A stretch of DNA of 36,528 nucleotides. It comes from CAMPJU01 sp036675265. GTDB lineage: Bacteria; Pseudomonadota; Gammaproteobacteria; Xanthomonadales; Xanthomonadaceae. Location: contig JAKFFJ010000055.1 in NCBI GenBank assembly GCA_036675265.1, forward strand, positions 1 to 36,528, in the 5' to 3' direction. The notes below the pieces were generated by a model, which did no database searches, had not been told where the DNA came from, and was given only the letters and a program-made list of their open reading frames with translations. The translations under genes and the position numbers were made by a program. Numbering within the stretch: position 1 is the first letter of the stretch; each line of letters starts with the position of its first letter. Of this stretch, positions 14,875 to 24,097 are shown in pieces.

Positions 14875-16908
14875 CTACAGCGTTGCCGCCAGTCGGCTGG
14901 CCTGGTCGATGGCGCGCCGGGCGTCGAGTTCCGCGGCCGTGTGGGCCCCCCCGATGACGTGGACGTCCACCCCGGCCGCCTGCAGCGGCTCGAGCAGGGG
15001 GCGGCGGGATTCCTGTCCCGCGCAGAGCACCACGTGGTCCACGGGCAGCACCTGTTCCCCCCCGTCCACCCGGATGCGGAAGCCTTCGGGCGCCATGCCC
15101 AGGTAGGCCACGCCGCCCAGCATCCGGACGGCCCTGGCCCGGAGCGCCGCCCGGTGGATCCAGCCGGTGGTCTTCCCCAGCCGGGCACCGGGCCGGCCGG
15201 GGCTGCGCTGCAGCAGCCAGACCTCCCTCGCGGGTGGCTCGGGCCGGGGGGCCACCAGCCCGCCGCGGGCCTCGAAGGTCGGGTCCACGCCCCATTCGGC
15301 CATCCAGCGCCGGGGGTCCAGGGTCGGGGATGGCGCCGCCTGCACCAGGAATTCCGCGACATCGAAGCCGATGCCGCCCGCCCCGACGATGGCGACCCGC
15401 GGCCCGCACCGGATCCGCCCCTCCAGCACGTCCAGGTAACCGACCACCCGCGGATCATCGACGCCGGGGAAGTCCACGGCGCGGGGTACCACGCCCGTCG
15501 CGAGCACCACGGCGTCGAAGCCCGCCAGCGCCGCGGCGTCCACCGCCGTGCCGACACGCACGTCGACGCCGGTTTCGTCGAGTTGCTGCCGGAAGTACCG
15601 CAGGGTCTCGCCGAACTCCTCCTTGCCCGGGATCCGGCGGGCGAGGTTGAACTGGCCCCCGATGACGGGGGACGCCTCGAACAGCGTCACCGCGTGCCCG
15701 CGCCCGGCGGCCACGGTGGCGCAGGCCAGTCCCGCCGGTCCTGCCCCCACCACCGCGATCCGGCGTGGCCGCGCGGCGGGCAGGTACTGCAGTTCCGTTT
15801 CGCGGCCCGCGCGCGGGTTCACCAGGCAACTGGCGGTCTGGTTCTCGAAGATGGCATCCAGGCAGGCCTGGTTGCAGGCGATGCAGGTGTTGATGCGGTC
15901 CGGGCGTCCGGCCGCCGCCTTGCGCACCCACTCCGGGTCGGCGAGCAGCGGGCGCGCCATCGATACCAGGTCCGCGCCGCCCGCGGACAGCACGGCCTCC
16001 GCCACGTCCGGCATGTTGATGCGGTTGCTGGCCACCAGCGGCAACGACACGTGCGGCCGGAGCTTCGCGGTGACGCCGGCGAACGCCGCGCGCGGCACCG
16101 ACGTGGCGATGGTCGGCACGCGCGCTTCGTGCCAGCCGATGCCCGAATTGAGGATCGTCGCGCCCGCCGCCTCGACCGCGCGTGCCTGCTGCACGATCTC
16201 GTCCCAGGCGTTGCCTTCGTCGACCAGGTCCAGCAGCGACAGCCGATAGACCAGGATGAAGTCGGGCCCGCACGCCTCGCGCACGCGGCGCACCATTTCC
16301 ACCGCGAAGCGCATCCGGCGGGTCGCGTCGCCGCCCCACGCGTCGTCGCGCCGGTTGGTGCGCGGCGCGGTGAACGTGTTGACCAGGTAACCCTCCGAAC
16401 CCATCAGCTCCACGCCGTCGTAGCCGGCGTCGCGGGCCCGGCGCGCCGCAGTGGCGTAGGCGTCGAGCTGCCGTTCGACCGCGCGCGCGGACAGTGCCCG
16501 CGGGGTGAATGGAGTGATCGGCGCCTTCAGGCGCGAGGGCGCGACCGACAGCGGGTGATAGGCGTAGCGCCCCGCATGCAGCAGCTGCAGGCAGATCTTC
16601 GCGCCATGCGCGTGCACCGCGGCGGTGACCTGGCGATGCCGCGGCACGTGCCACGGCATCGACATGCGGCCGGCGAACGGCTTGAGCCACCCCACCACGT
16701 TGGGGGAGAAGCCGCCGGTGACGATCAGCCCGGCGCCGCCGGCGGCGCGTTCGGCGAAGTACGCCGCAAGCTTCGGGAAATCACGCGCGCGATCCTCCAG
16801 GCCCGTGTGCATCGAGCCCATCAGCACGCGGTTGCGCAGGGTGGTGAAGCCCAGGTCCAGCGGTGCCAGCAACCGCGGATAGGGCGCGGGCCCCCGGATC
16901 CCGGTCAA
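14875..16908 (-). CDS. fadH: NADPH-dependent 2,4-dienoyl-CoA reductase
   Basis: Reduces 2,4-dienoyl-CoA so that polyunsaturated fatty acids can enter beta-oxidation. The 677-residue product (E. coli 672) has an Old-Yellow-Enzyme FMN barrel (about 1-350; LRNRVLMGSMHTGLE, LLHAGRYAYHP, YDGVELMGSEGYLVN, NSGIGWHEARVPTIAT). A four-cysteine 4Fe-4S motif follows with spacing CX2CX3CX11C starting at TCIACNQAC. The FAD/NADPH domains are next (RIAVVGAGPAGLACA, RVAIVGAGGIGFDVAEFL). The start must be TTG at 16908: an in-frame TGA immediately precedes it, and the next ATG would cut into the barrel. TTG overlaps the stop of the upstream propeller gene as TTGA, so translation is probably coupled. Confidence 0.94.
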   Translation of the reverse strand: MTGIRGPAPYPRLLAPLDLGFTTLRNRVLMGSMHTGLEDRARDFPKLAAYFAERAAGGAGLIVTGGFSPNVVGWLKPFAGRMSMPWHVPRHRQVTAAVHAHGAKICLQLLHAGRYAYHPLSVAPSRLKAPITPFTPRALSARAVERQLDAYATAARRARDAGYDGVELMGSEGYLVNTFTAPRTNRRDDAWGGDATRRMRFAVEMVRRVREACGPDFILVYRLSLLDLVDEGNAWDEIVQQARAVEAAGATILNSGIGWHEARVPTIATSVPRAAFAGVTAKLRPHVSLPLVASNRINMPDVAEAVLSAGGADLVSMARPLLADPEWVRKAAAGRPDRINTCIACNQACLDAIFENQTASCLVNPRAGRETELQYLPAARPRRIAVVGAGPAGLACATVAAGRGHAVTLFEASPVIGGQFNLARRIPGKEEFGETLRYFRQQLDETGVDVRVGTAVDAAALAGFDAVVLATGVVPRAVDFPGVDDPRVVGYLDVLEGRIRCGPRVAIVGAGGIGFDVAEFLVQAAPSPTLDPRRWMAEWGVDPTFEARGGLVAPRPEPPAREVWLLQRSPGRPGARLGKTTGWIHRAALRARAVRMLGGVAYLGMAPEGFRIRVDGGEQVLPVDHVVLCAGQESRRPLLEPLQAAGVDVHVIGGAHTAAELDARRAIDQASRLAATL

Positions 16909-17909
16909 TCAGGCAACCGGGCCCGGCCCAGCGTGTTCGCGTCGGTGCCGAACCAGAGGCTGTCCGTGGACGGGTCGAAGACCATGTGGCGCACCGAGCC
17001 CCCGCCGCTCGGCACCGGGCTCGCCGGCAGGAATTCGTTCGTCGCGGGGTCGAAGCCCTGCAACAGGTTGGGATCCGGGTAGGTCTCGACGACCCAGAGG
17101 CGGCCCGCGTCGTCGCTTGCCATCGCGTAGGGACCGGAGCGACCCGAAGGGAGCCGCCATTCGTCGAAGCTGCCGTCGTCCGGGCCGTAGGCCCCCAGCC
17201 AGCCCTGCGCGAAGTCGCCGTACCAGACGCGCCCGTCTTCGGTCAGCGCGAGGCGCCGTGGCCGCGCCTGCGCGCGCGGCAGCTCGATCTCGGTGACCGC
17301 GAACGTGCGCGGGTCCACCGTCGCCAGCTTGTTGGTGCCCAGCAGCACCGCCCAGGGCCGGCCGTCGTCGGCCACCAGGATCCCGTAGGGCAGGGCATTC
17401 GCGGTGGGCACCCGCGCGATGCGCATGTCGCCCGTCGCCATGTCCAGGCGGCCGATGGCGTTGCCGCGCTGCATCGTGAACCACAGGCCCTCGTCGGCAT
17501 CGAACGCGAAGGTGTGCGGATCGCGTCGCCGCAAGCCTTCGGTTTCCGGGACGACGTAGGCCTTGAAGCGTCCGGTGTCCGGATCGAAGCGCAGGATCGT
17601 TCCGTTGCCGTTGCCCGCGATCCACGGGCGACCGTCGGCATCCACCACGACCGTATGCGGCGCGGTGCCGTCGGGCAGGTCGTGGCGGGTGAATTCTTCC
17701 GTGTCCGGATCGAAGACCGCCAGGTAGTTGCCGCCCTGGCCGACGAACCAGATGCGCCCGTCCGGTGCCACGGACGGATCGCGCGGGCGGGTGTCCGCCC
17801 AGGGGACGGGCCATTCCCGGATGGTCGCGCCGCCCTCGGCGGCCTCGACGGCCGACGGCGGCGCCACGAGGGGCAGGGCACAGGCGATCAACAGGAGCCA
17901 GCGCTTCAT
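16905..17909 (-). CDS. Secreted seven-repeat beta-propeller, virginiamycin B lyase-like
   Basis: An exported protein of the Vgb-like beta-propeller family; the actual substrate is unknown. From ATG at 17909 the product has 334 residues with a signal peptide MKRWLLLIACALPLVAP (cleavage near EAAEGG). About seven tandem blades of about 42 residues follow, each with a D/A-D-G-R-x-W strand and an FDPDTG-like turn: examples are APDGRIWFVGQ, DADGRPWIAGN, DADEGLWFTMQ, ADDGRPWAVLL, TEDGRVWYGDF and DDAGRLWVVET. The known lyase of staphylococci uses His/Glu residues late in the chain; I cannot place equivalents, so an antibiotic lyase role is not supported. GGGGGA precedes this ATG; ATG at 17915 is an alternative. 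Its TGA overlaps the TTG of fadH. Confidence 0.75.
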   Translation of the reverse strand: MKRWLLLIACALPLVAPPSAVEAAEGGATIREWPVPWADTRPRDPSVAPDGRIWFVGQGGNYLAVFDPDTEEFTRHDLPDGTAPHTVVVDADGRPWIAGNGNGTILRFDPDTGRFKAYVVPETEGLRRRDPHTFAFDADEGLWFTMQRGNAIGRLDMATGDMRIARVPTANALPYGILVADDGRPWAVLLGTNKLATVDPRTFAVTEIELPRAQARPRRLALTEDGRVWYGDFAQGWLGAYGPDDGSFDEWRLPSGRSGPYAMASDDAGRLWVVETYPDPNLLQGFDPATNEFLPASPVPSGGGSVRHMVFDPSTDSLWFGTDANTLGRARLPD

Positions 17910-17988
17910 CGTCATCCCCCGACGGCATGGTGCAGCGGAGGATACGCCGGTCATGCGCGCGGGTGCCGCCTGGCGCGCCACGAGGGTC

Positions 17989-17997
17989 TGGCAAAAT
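17989..17997 (+). promoter_or_regulatory. Weak extended -10 candidate before prpD
   Basis: TGGCAAAAT (TGn plus CAAAAT) is the only A/T-rich stretch in the 125-base gap between the divergent propeller and prpD genes, about 38 bases upstream of the prpD ATG. No matching -35 is visible. Confidence 0.25.
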
Positions 17998-18034
17998 AGC
18001 CGGCTACCTTCCGCCCCTCGAGAACCCCCCGTCC

Positions 18035-19510
18035 ATGAGCCACCACGACATCCGTTCCGCCGCGCGCCCGGCGCCCGACCAGCCGATGGTCGACATCGCC
18101 GACTACGTGATCGACCACGCGATCGACTCGCAGGAAGCGTTCGACACCGCCCGCTACATGCTGCTCGACTCGCTGGCGTGCGCGATGCTGGCGATGAAGT
18201 TCCCCGATTGCGTGAAGCACCTCGGCCCGATCGTGCCGGGCGCGGAACTGGCCGGTGGCGCGCGCGTCCCGGGCACCTCGTTCGAGCTCGACCCGGTGCA
18301 GGCGGCCTTCAACATCGGCACCCTGGTGCGCTGGCTCGACTTCAACGACACCTGGCTGGCGGCGGAATGGGGCCACCCGTCCGACAACCTGGGTGCCATC
18401 CTGGCAGTGGCCGACTGGCAGGGCCGCCAGGCGCAGGCAGGCGGGCAGGGCAAGGTCCCGACCGTGCGCGACGTGCTCGGCTGGGCGATCAAGGCCCACG
18501 AGATCCAGGGCGTGTACGCGCTGCAGAACTCGTTCAACCGCGTCGGGCTGGACCACGTGATCCTGGTCCGCCTGGCCTCGACCGCGGTGGCCACGGCGAT
18601 GCTCGGCGGCGGCAAGGACGAAGTCGTGACCGCCGTGTCGCACAGCTGGATCGACAACGGCGTGCTGCGCACCTACCGCCACGCGCCCAACACCGGTCCT
18701 CGCAAGAGCTGGGCCGCGGGCGATGCGTGCCGCCGGGCCGTGACGCATGCGCTGAATGCGGTGCACAAGCAGGTCGTCGGCTACCCCAGCGCGCTCAGCG
18801 CGAAGACGTGGGGCTTCTACGACGTGGCGTTCAAGGGCAAGGCGTTCGAGTTCGAGCGGCCGTTCGGCAGCTACGTGATGGAAAACGTCCTGTTCAAGAT
18901 CAGCTTCCCCGCTGAATTCCACGCCCAGACGGCGGTCGAGGCGGCGCTGCGCCTGCACGACCAGGTCCGCGACCGCATCGACGACATCGACCGGATCGAG
19001 ATCCAGACCCAGGAAGCGGGGGTGCGGATCATCGACAAGACCGGCCCGCTGGCCAACTACGCAGACCGCGACCACTGCCTCCAGTACATGGTCGCCGTGC
19101 CGCTGGTGTTCGGTCGCCTGGCCGCGGCCGACTACGGCGACGAGGTCGCCGCCGATCCCAGGATCGACGCGCTGCGCGAAAAGATGGTCGTTGCCGAGAA
19201 CCCCCGGTTCACCGAAGAGTATTTCGATGCGGACAAGCGTTACATCGGCAACGCGGTCCAGGTGTTCTTCAAGGACGGCACCAGCACGGACCTGGTCTCG
19301 ATCGACTATCCGATCGGCCACCGCCGGCGCCGGGCGGAGGGCATCCCCGTGCTGATGGCGAAGTTCGAGGCGGCCATCCGCGGCCATCTCCCGGCGGCGC
19401 AGGCCGACCGCCTGCTGGCACTGGCGGGCGATCCCGCGGCCCTGGACGCCCTCCCCGTGACCGAATTCATGTCGCTGTACAGTGTGTCCGCCCCGGGCCG
19501 CGGGAGCTGA
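18035..19510 (+). CDS. prpD: 2-methylcitrate dehydratase
   Basis: Dehydrates 2-methylcitrate to 2-methyl-cis-aconitate in propionate catabolism. The 491-residue product (E. coli PrpD 483) is of the MmgE/PrpD family: YVIDHAIDSQEAFDTARYMLLDSLACA, FNIGTLVRWLDFNDTW, EWGHPSDNLGAILA, the conserved KAHEIQG, NRVGLDHVILVRLAS, SHSWIDNGVLRTYRHAPNTGPRKSW (within the active-site region), and FPAEFHAQTAVEAAL. The start is ATG at 18035; longer in-frame extensions lack family similarity and there is no strong Shine-Dalgarno sequence. It completes prpB and prpC found at 11407-13448, from which it is separated by three minus-strand genes and a channel-like gene. acnD, prpF and prpR are not in the window. Confidence 0.95.
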   Translation: MSHHDIRSAARPAPDQPMVDIADYVIDHAIDSQEAFDTARYMLLDSLACAMLAMKFPDCVKHLGPIVPGAELAGGARVPGTSFELDPVQAAFNIGTLVRWLDFNDTWLAAEWGHPSDNLGAILAVADWQGRQAQAGGQGKVPTVRDVLGWAIKAHEIQGVYALQNSFNRVGLDHVILVRLASTAVATAMLGGGKDEVVTAVSHSWIDNGVLRTYRHAPNTGPRKSWAAGDACRRAVTHALNAVHKQVVGYPSALSAKTWGFYDVAFKGKAFEFERPFGSYVMENVLFKISFPAEFHAQTAVEAALRLHDQVRDRIDDIDRIEIQTQEAGVRIIDKTGPLANYADRDHCLQYMVAVPLVFGRLAAADYGDEVAADPRIDALREKMVVAENPRFTEEYFDADKRYIGNAVQVFFKDGTSTDLVSIDYPIGHRRRRAEGIPVLMAKFEAAIRGHLPAAQADRLLALAGDPAALDALPVTEFMSLYSVSAPGRGS

Positions 19511-19650
19511 ATGCCCCCCGGCCGGCTTGTTATGGTAGCGTTAACGCGGCTTTCACACCCCCGCGCCTAGTCTGGCCGGGATGGCGTGCGGAACGGCCGT
19601 CTCAATCACTACGCTTCACCGGTTTCTTTACCCTGATCAAGGAGCTGAAC

Positions 19651-20766
19651 ATGAACAAGAAACTCCTCTGTGCCGCACTGCTTGGCGTTGGCGGGCTCTG
19701 CGTCGCGCAGGCTGCTTCCGCGCAGGAGTACGACGACCGCTGGTATGTCACCGGCTCCGTCGGTTACAACCACCAGGACGGCGATCGCAACACCGAAGAC
19801 GCGCCCTTCGCCACCCTGGGCTTCGGCCGGTTCATCAGCCCGTACTGGTCTGTTGACGGCGAACTGAACTACCAGAACCCGCATCTCGAGATCAACGACG
19901 ACCTGAACTTCAGCCAGTACGGCGTCTCGCTCGACCTGCGTCGCCACTTCCGCGGCGTGGACCGCACCTGGTGGCCGTACATCGTCGGTGGCCTCGGCTA
20001 CCAGGCGGTCGAGGAAGAGTTCGACAACTTCCCGAACCCGGACTCCCCGGGCCAGCGCGAGGACGGCAACCTGTCGGCCAAGCTGGGCGTGGGCATGCAG
20101 GCCGACGTCGGCCGCGTTGGCGTCCGCACCGAGCTGGCGTACCGCGTGGACTTCGACGACAACGCGATCTCCCCGCGTTCGGACGGCTCGATCGACGACG
20201 CTGACAGCTTCGCCGACCTGCTGGCGTCCATCGGCGTCGTGATCCCGCTGGGTCCGGAGCCGGTTGCCGCGGTCGTGGCCCCGCCGGTCGTGGCCCCGAG
20301 CTGCGCCGACCTGGACGACGACGGCGACGGCGTCAACAACTGCGACGACCGCTGCCCGGGTTCGCAGGCTGGCCAGACCATCGGTCCGGACGGCTGCCCC
20401 GTGCCGGTGTCGATCGACCTGCGTGGCGTGAACTTCGACTTCGACAAGTCCGAACTGCGTCCTGACGCGATCGCGATCCTCAACGAGGCCATCGAGATCC
20501 TGCAGCGCTATCCGGAGCTGCGCGTCGAAGTCGCCGGCCACACCGACGCCATCGGTACCGACGCCTACAACCAGGGCCTGTCGGAGCGTCGCGCGCAGGC
20601 CGTGTATGACTACCTGACCGCGAACGGCATCGACGCGTCGCGCCTGGTGGGCCCGAACGGTTACGGCGAGAGCCGCCCGATCGCGCCGAACACCAACCCG
20701 GATGGTTCGGACAATCCGGAAGGCCGCGCGCAGAACCGTCGCACGGAGCTGAACGTCCAGAACTGA
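19651..20766 (+). CDS. OmpA-family outer membrane protein with thrombospondin type 3 motif
   Basis: An outer membrane beta-barrel tethered to peptidoglycan. The 371-residue product has a signal peptide (MNKKLLCAALLGVGG, cleavage after ASA near residue 24), an N-terminal eight-strand barrel domain (about 30-205; RWYVTGSVGYN, YIVGGLGYQAV), an Ala/Val/Pro hinge, and a short acidic DLDDDGDGVNNCDDRCPGS calcium-binding TSP3-type motif with two of its cysteines. The OmpA C-terminal domain (about 255-371) has VNFDFDKSELRPDA, VAGHTDAIGTDAYNQGLSERRA and the late QNRRTEL, which holds the arginine that contacts diaminopimelate. AAGGAG precedes the ATG at good spacing. It is expected to be highly expressed, and it ends in a strong terminator. 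Confidence 0.92.
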   Translation: MNKKLLCAALLGVGGLCVAQAASAQEYDDRWYVTGSVGYNHQDGDRNTEDAPFATLGFGRFISPYWSVDGELNYQNPHLEINDDLNFSQYGVSLDLRRHFRGVDRTWWPYIVGGLGYQAVEEEFDNFPNPDSPGQREDGNLSAKLGVGMQADVGRVGVRTELAYRVDFDDNAISPRSDGSIDDADSFADLLASIGVVIPLGPEPVAAVVAPPVVAPSCADLDDDGDGVNNCDDRCPGSQAGQTIGPDGCPVPVSIDLRGVNFDFDKSELRPDAIAILNEAIEILQRYPELRVEVAGHTDAIGTDAYNQGLSERRAQAVYDYLTANGIDASRLVGPNGYGESRPIAPNTNPDGSDNPEGRAQNRRTELNVQN

Positions 20767-20790
20767 CGGACGCCAGCGTCAAGCAACACG

Positions 20791-20825
20791 CGAAGCCCGG
20801 CCCAGTGCCGGGCTTCGTTTTTATT
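20791..20825 (+). terminator. Intrinsic terminator after the ompA-family gene
   Basis: CGAAGCCCGGC and GCCGGGCTTCG form a perfect 11-base-pair stem around CCAGT, followed by TTTTTATT. It starts 25 bases after the stop codon. Confidence 0.93.
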
Positions 20826-20872
20826 GCTGAACGGCAGCGTGCGGAATCGCGTGAATTCACGCACGTCCGCGG

Positions 20873-20901
20873 TTGTGGCCCCCCGTGCCCGCGCCTACAC
20901 T
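20873..20901 (+). promoter_or_regulatory. Promoter of the octapeptide-repeat gene
   Basis: TTGTGG (20873-20878) and TACACT (20896-20901) are separated by exactly 17 bases, the best-spaced -35/-10 pair in the window. Transcription would start near 20908, 17 bases before the ATG, leaving room for the Shine-Dalgarno GGGAGA. Confidence 0.55.
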
Positions 20902-20924
20902 GCTGGCGTCAACGGGAGAACACC

Positions 20925-22193
20925 ATGCGCCACACGACCCTCGCTGCCGCGACGATGCTGCTGCTCGGCGGTACGTTCGCCAGCCAGCAGGCTGCCGCCC
21001 AGGACGCGCCCGCGGCCGAACCGACGGCGTCGGTGACACTGGTCGCACAGCCCGAACCGTCGCCGGAAGCAGCCGCTGTCGCCGAGGAACAACCGACGGC
21101 GTCGACCACCATCGTTGTCCCGGCCCCGGTCCCGACGACTATCGCGACCGGTGTGCCGACCACGGTCGCCACGGGTGTGCCGACCACCGTCGCCACGGGT
21201 GTCCCGACCACGGTCGCCACGGGTGTCCCGACCACGGTCGCCACCGGCGTCCCGACCACGGTCGCCACCGGCGTCCCGACCACGGTCGCCACGGGTGTGC
21301 CGACCACCGTCGCCACGGGTGTGCCGACCACCGTCGCCACCGGCGTCCCGACCACGGTCGCCCCCGGCGTCCCGACCACGGTCGCCACCGGCGTCCCGAC
21401 CACCGTCGCCACGGGTGTCCCGACCACGGTCGCCACCGGTGTCCCGACCACCGTTGCCACGGGTGTGCCGACCACCGTCGCCACGGGTGTGCCGACCACC
21501 GTCGCGACCGGCGTCCCGACCACCATCGCGACCGGCGTCCCGACCACCATCGCGACCGGCGTGCCGACGCCCCCTGGTGCCTTGCCGGCGGCAACGGCCA
21601 CTGCTGCGGCCTCCGCTGCGCTGCCGCCGGGTTCCCTGACCACCACGCCCACCATTCCCCCGCCGGCCACCCCGGCGACGGGCGGGGTGATCGATCCCGC
21701 GACCTACCAGAAGCGCACGGAATTCGACAACACGCCGTGGCGCTTCAACATGGAGCAGAACGGGCGCCGGATGACGGCCGACGAATTCACCGCCTGGATG
21801 GAAGCGCGCGGCGTGCGCGTGGCCAAGGGACCGGCCGCGCATCGTCCTGCCAACCGCACCACCGACGGCCTGCCTCCGCCCGGTTCGGCAATGCCGACCG
21901 GCGTGCCGGCGACCGTCGTGACCACCGTGGTGCCCGCCGCCGTCGTGCCTGCCATCGTGGCGCCTGCCGCCACCGTGCCGGCCAGCGATGGCCTGCCCGT
22001 GACGACGGCGGCGTTGTCGGCCTCGCCGACGGCGTCGACGACCGTGGTGGGGCCCGTGCCGGAAGAGGCGCTCGCACCAGGCAGCGTGACGCCGACGGAC
22101 GCCTGGTCGGACGTCGAGCCGCCGCCCGCACCGACCACCAGCACCACGATCGTGGTGCCGGCGGCCGAACCCGAGGATGGCGGCGCCCACTAG
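20925..22193 (+). CDS. Secreted Thr/Val/Pro-rich protein with 18 tandem octapeptide repeats
   Basis: Function unknown. The 422-residue product begins with a clear signal peptide (MRHTTLAAATMLLLGG, cleavage near AAA-QD at about residue 26). After a short acidic/Ala region come 18 consecutive eight-residue units of consensus GVPTTVAT (residues 68-211), with a partial unit after. Then there is a Pro/Ala linker and a short ordered-looking segment (about residues 265-305, with TPWRFNMEQNGRRMTADEFTAWM in two pieces: WRFNMEQNGRRMT and ADEFTAWMEARGVRV). A low-complexity tail rich in Val, Pro, Thr and Ala follows. A TSTTIVVPA-like motif recurs before the repeats and twice near the C-terminus. There are no cysteines, lipobox or membrane anchor. 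GGGAGAA precedes the ATG at 20925. It probably is a periplasmic or extracellular extended protein; a surface or cell-wall role is inference only. Confidence 0.8.
   Translation: MRHTTLAAATMLLLGGTFASQQAAAQDAPAAEPTASVTLVAQPEPSPEAAAVAEEQPTASTTIVVPAPVPTTIATGVPTTVATGVPTTVATGVPTTVATGVPTTVATGVPTTVATGVPTTVATGVPTTVATGVPTTVATGVPTTVAPGVPTTVATGVPTTVATGVPTTVATGVPTTVATGVPTTVATGVPTTVATGVPTTIATGVPTTIATGVPTPPGALPAATATAAASAALPPGSLTTTPTIPPPATPATGGVIDPATYQKRTEFDNTPWRFNMEQNGRRMTADEFTAWMEARGVRVAKGPAAHRPANRTTDGLPPPGSAMPTGVPATVVTTVVPAAVVPAIVAPAATVPASDGLPVTTAALSASPTASTTVVGPVPEEALAPGSVTPTDAWSDVEPPPAPTTSTTIVVPAAEPEDGGAH
21126..21557 (+). repeat. 18 x 24-base tandem repeat coding for GVPTTVAT
   Basis: Exactly eighteen 24-base units with no indels. 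The first reads PVPTTIAT, unit 10 ends in AP instead of AT, and units 1, 17 and 18 have Ile for Val; all other differences are at third codon positions. The last codon of a unit and the first of the next vary together: ACG is followed by GGT, ACC or CCC mostly by GGC (two exceptions, after units 1 and 13). A partial unit follows at 21558. Confidence 0.95.
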
Positions 22194-22203
22194 CGGCGCC
22201 CAG

Positions 22204-22906
22204 ATGCCGCGGCACGGGCTGGCGCGCGTCCTCTCCAAGCGCGGCATCTGTTCGCGGAGCGAAGCGGCACGCTGGATCGCCGCCGGCCGCGTCGCGGTCG
22301 ACGGCCGCGTGGTGCTGGATCCCGAATGGCCGGTCGCGGGCGACGATGTCCCCATCGCCATCGACGGCACGGCGCCGACGCTGGCCGCTCGCCGTTACAT
22401 CGCATTGAACAAGCCGCGCGGGCTCGTCACGACGAGGTCCGACGAACGCGGGCGCGACACCGTCTATCGCTGCCTGGAAGACCCGGCCCTGCCCTGGCTC
22501 GCGCCCGTCGGCCGACTGGATCGCGCCAGCGAGGGCCTGCTCCTGTTGTGCAACGACCCGGAATGGGCGGCGAGGCTCACCGCGCCATCGACCGGGCCGG
22601 ACAAGACCTACCACGTGCAGGTCGATGCGATCCCGGCCGATGCGTCGCTGGCCGCCATGGAAGCAGGCATCGACGCCGGCGGCGAGCGCCTGCGCGCCAA
22701 GTCGGCACGCCTGCTCCGGACCGGAAGCCGCAACGCGTGGCTCGAGATCGTGCTGGACGAAGGTCGCAACCGGCACATCCGTCGCCTGCTCGCGGCTTGC
22801 GACATCGGCGTGTTGCGCCTCGTGCGCGTGGCCATCGGCGACCTCGCACTGGGGGACCTGCCGAAGGGCGCGTGGCGCGACCTGGCGGCGGACGAGGTGC
22901 GACGCC

Positions 22907-22917
<11 letters not shown>
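22204..22917 (+). CDS. RNA pseudouridine synthase, RsuA/RluB/RluE/RluF family
   Basis: Isomerises uridine to pseudouridine in rRNA; which rRNA and site cannot be told. The product (237 residues from 22204) has an N-terminal S4 RNA-binding domain (GLARVLSKRGICSRSEAARWIAAGRVAVDGRVV, in parts) and the catalytic domain with KPRGLVTTRSDERGRDTVY, APVGRLDRASEGLLLL (catalytic aspartate in GRLD), the later KTYHVQV and EGRNRHIRRLLAA. Start: ATG at 22177 (overlapping the repeat-protein gene by 17 bases) and ATG at 22204 are both possible; neither has a good Shine-Dalgarno sequence. I prefer 22204 because the S4 domain begins right after it. The 3' end overlaps the convergent kbl gene by 11 bases. Confidence 0.85.

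Positions 22918-24087
<1,170 letters not shown>

Positions 24088-24097
<10 letters not shown>

Noticed and set aside
16905..17909. Streptogramin (virginiamycin B) resistance gene
   Set aside because: Only the propeller repeat pattern matches; the catalytic residues cannot be placed and the gene is coupled to fadH.
19511..19650. Sigma-E-like promoter before the OmpA-family gene (GGCTTT ... GTCTGG near 19548-19575)
   Set aside because: The match to the sigma-E consensus is loose in both boxes; TAGTCT at 19568 could equally be an ordinary -10 with no proper -35.
21126..21557. Possible CRISPR array
   Set aside because: The 24-base units are directly adjacent with no spacers, and the frame codes a regular octapeptide inside a secreted protein.
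20909..21670. Minus-strand 253-residue repeat frame across the octapeptide array
   Set aside because: It is the reverse complement of the 24-base repeat and stays open because of the repeat period and GC bias; the plus frame has the signal peptide, promoter and Shine-Dalgarno sequence.
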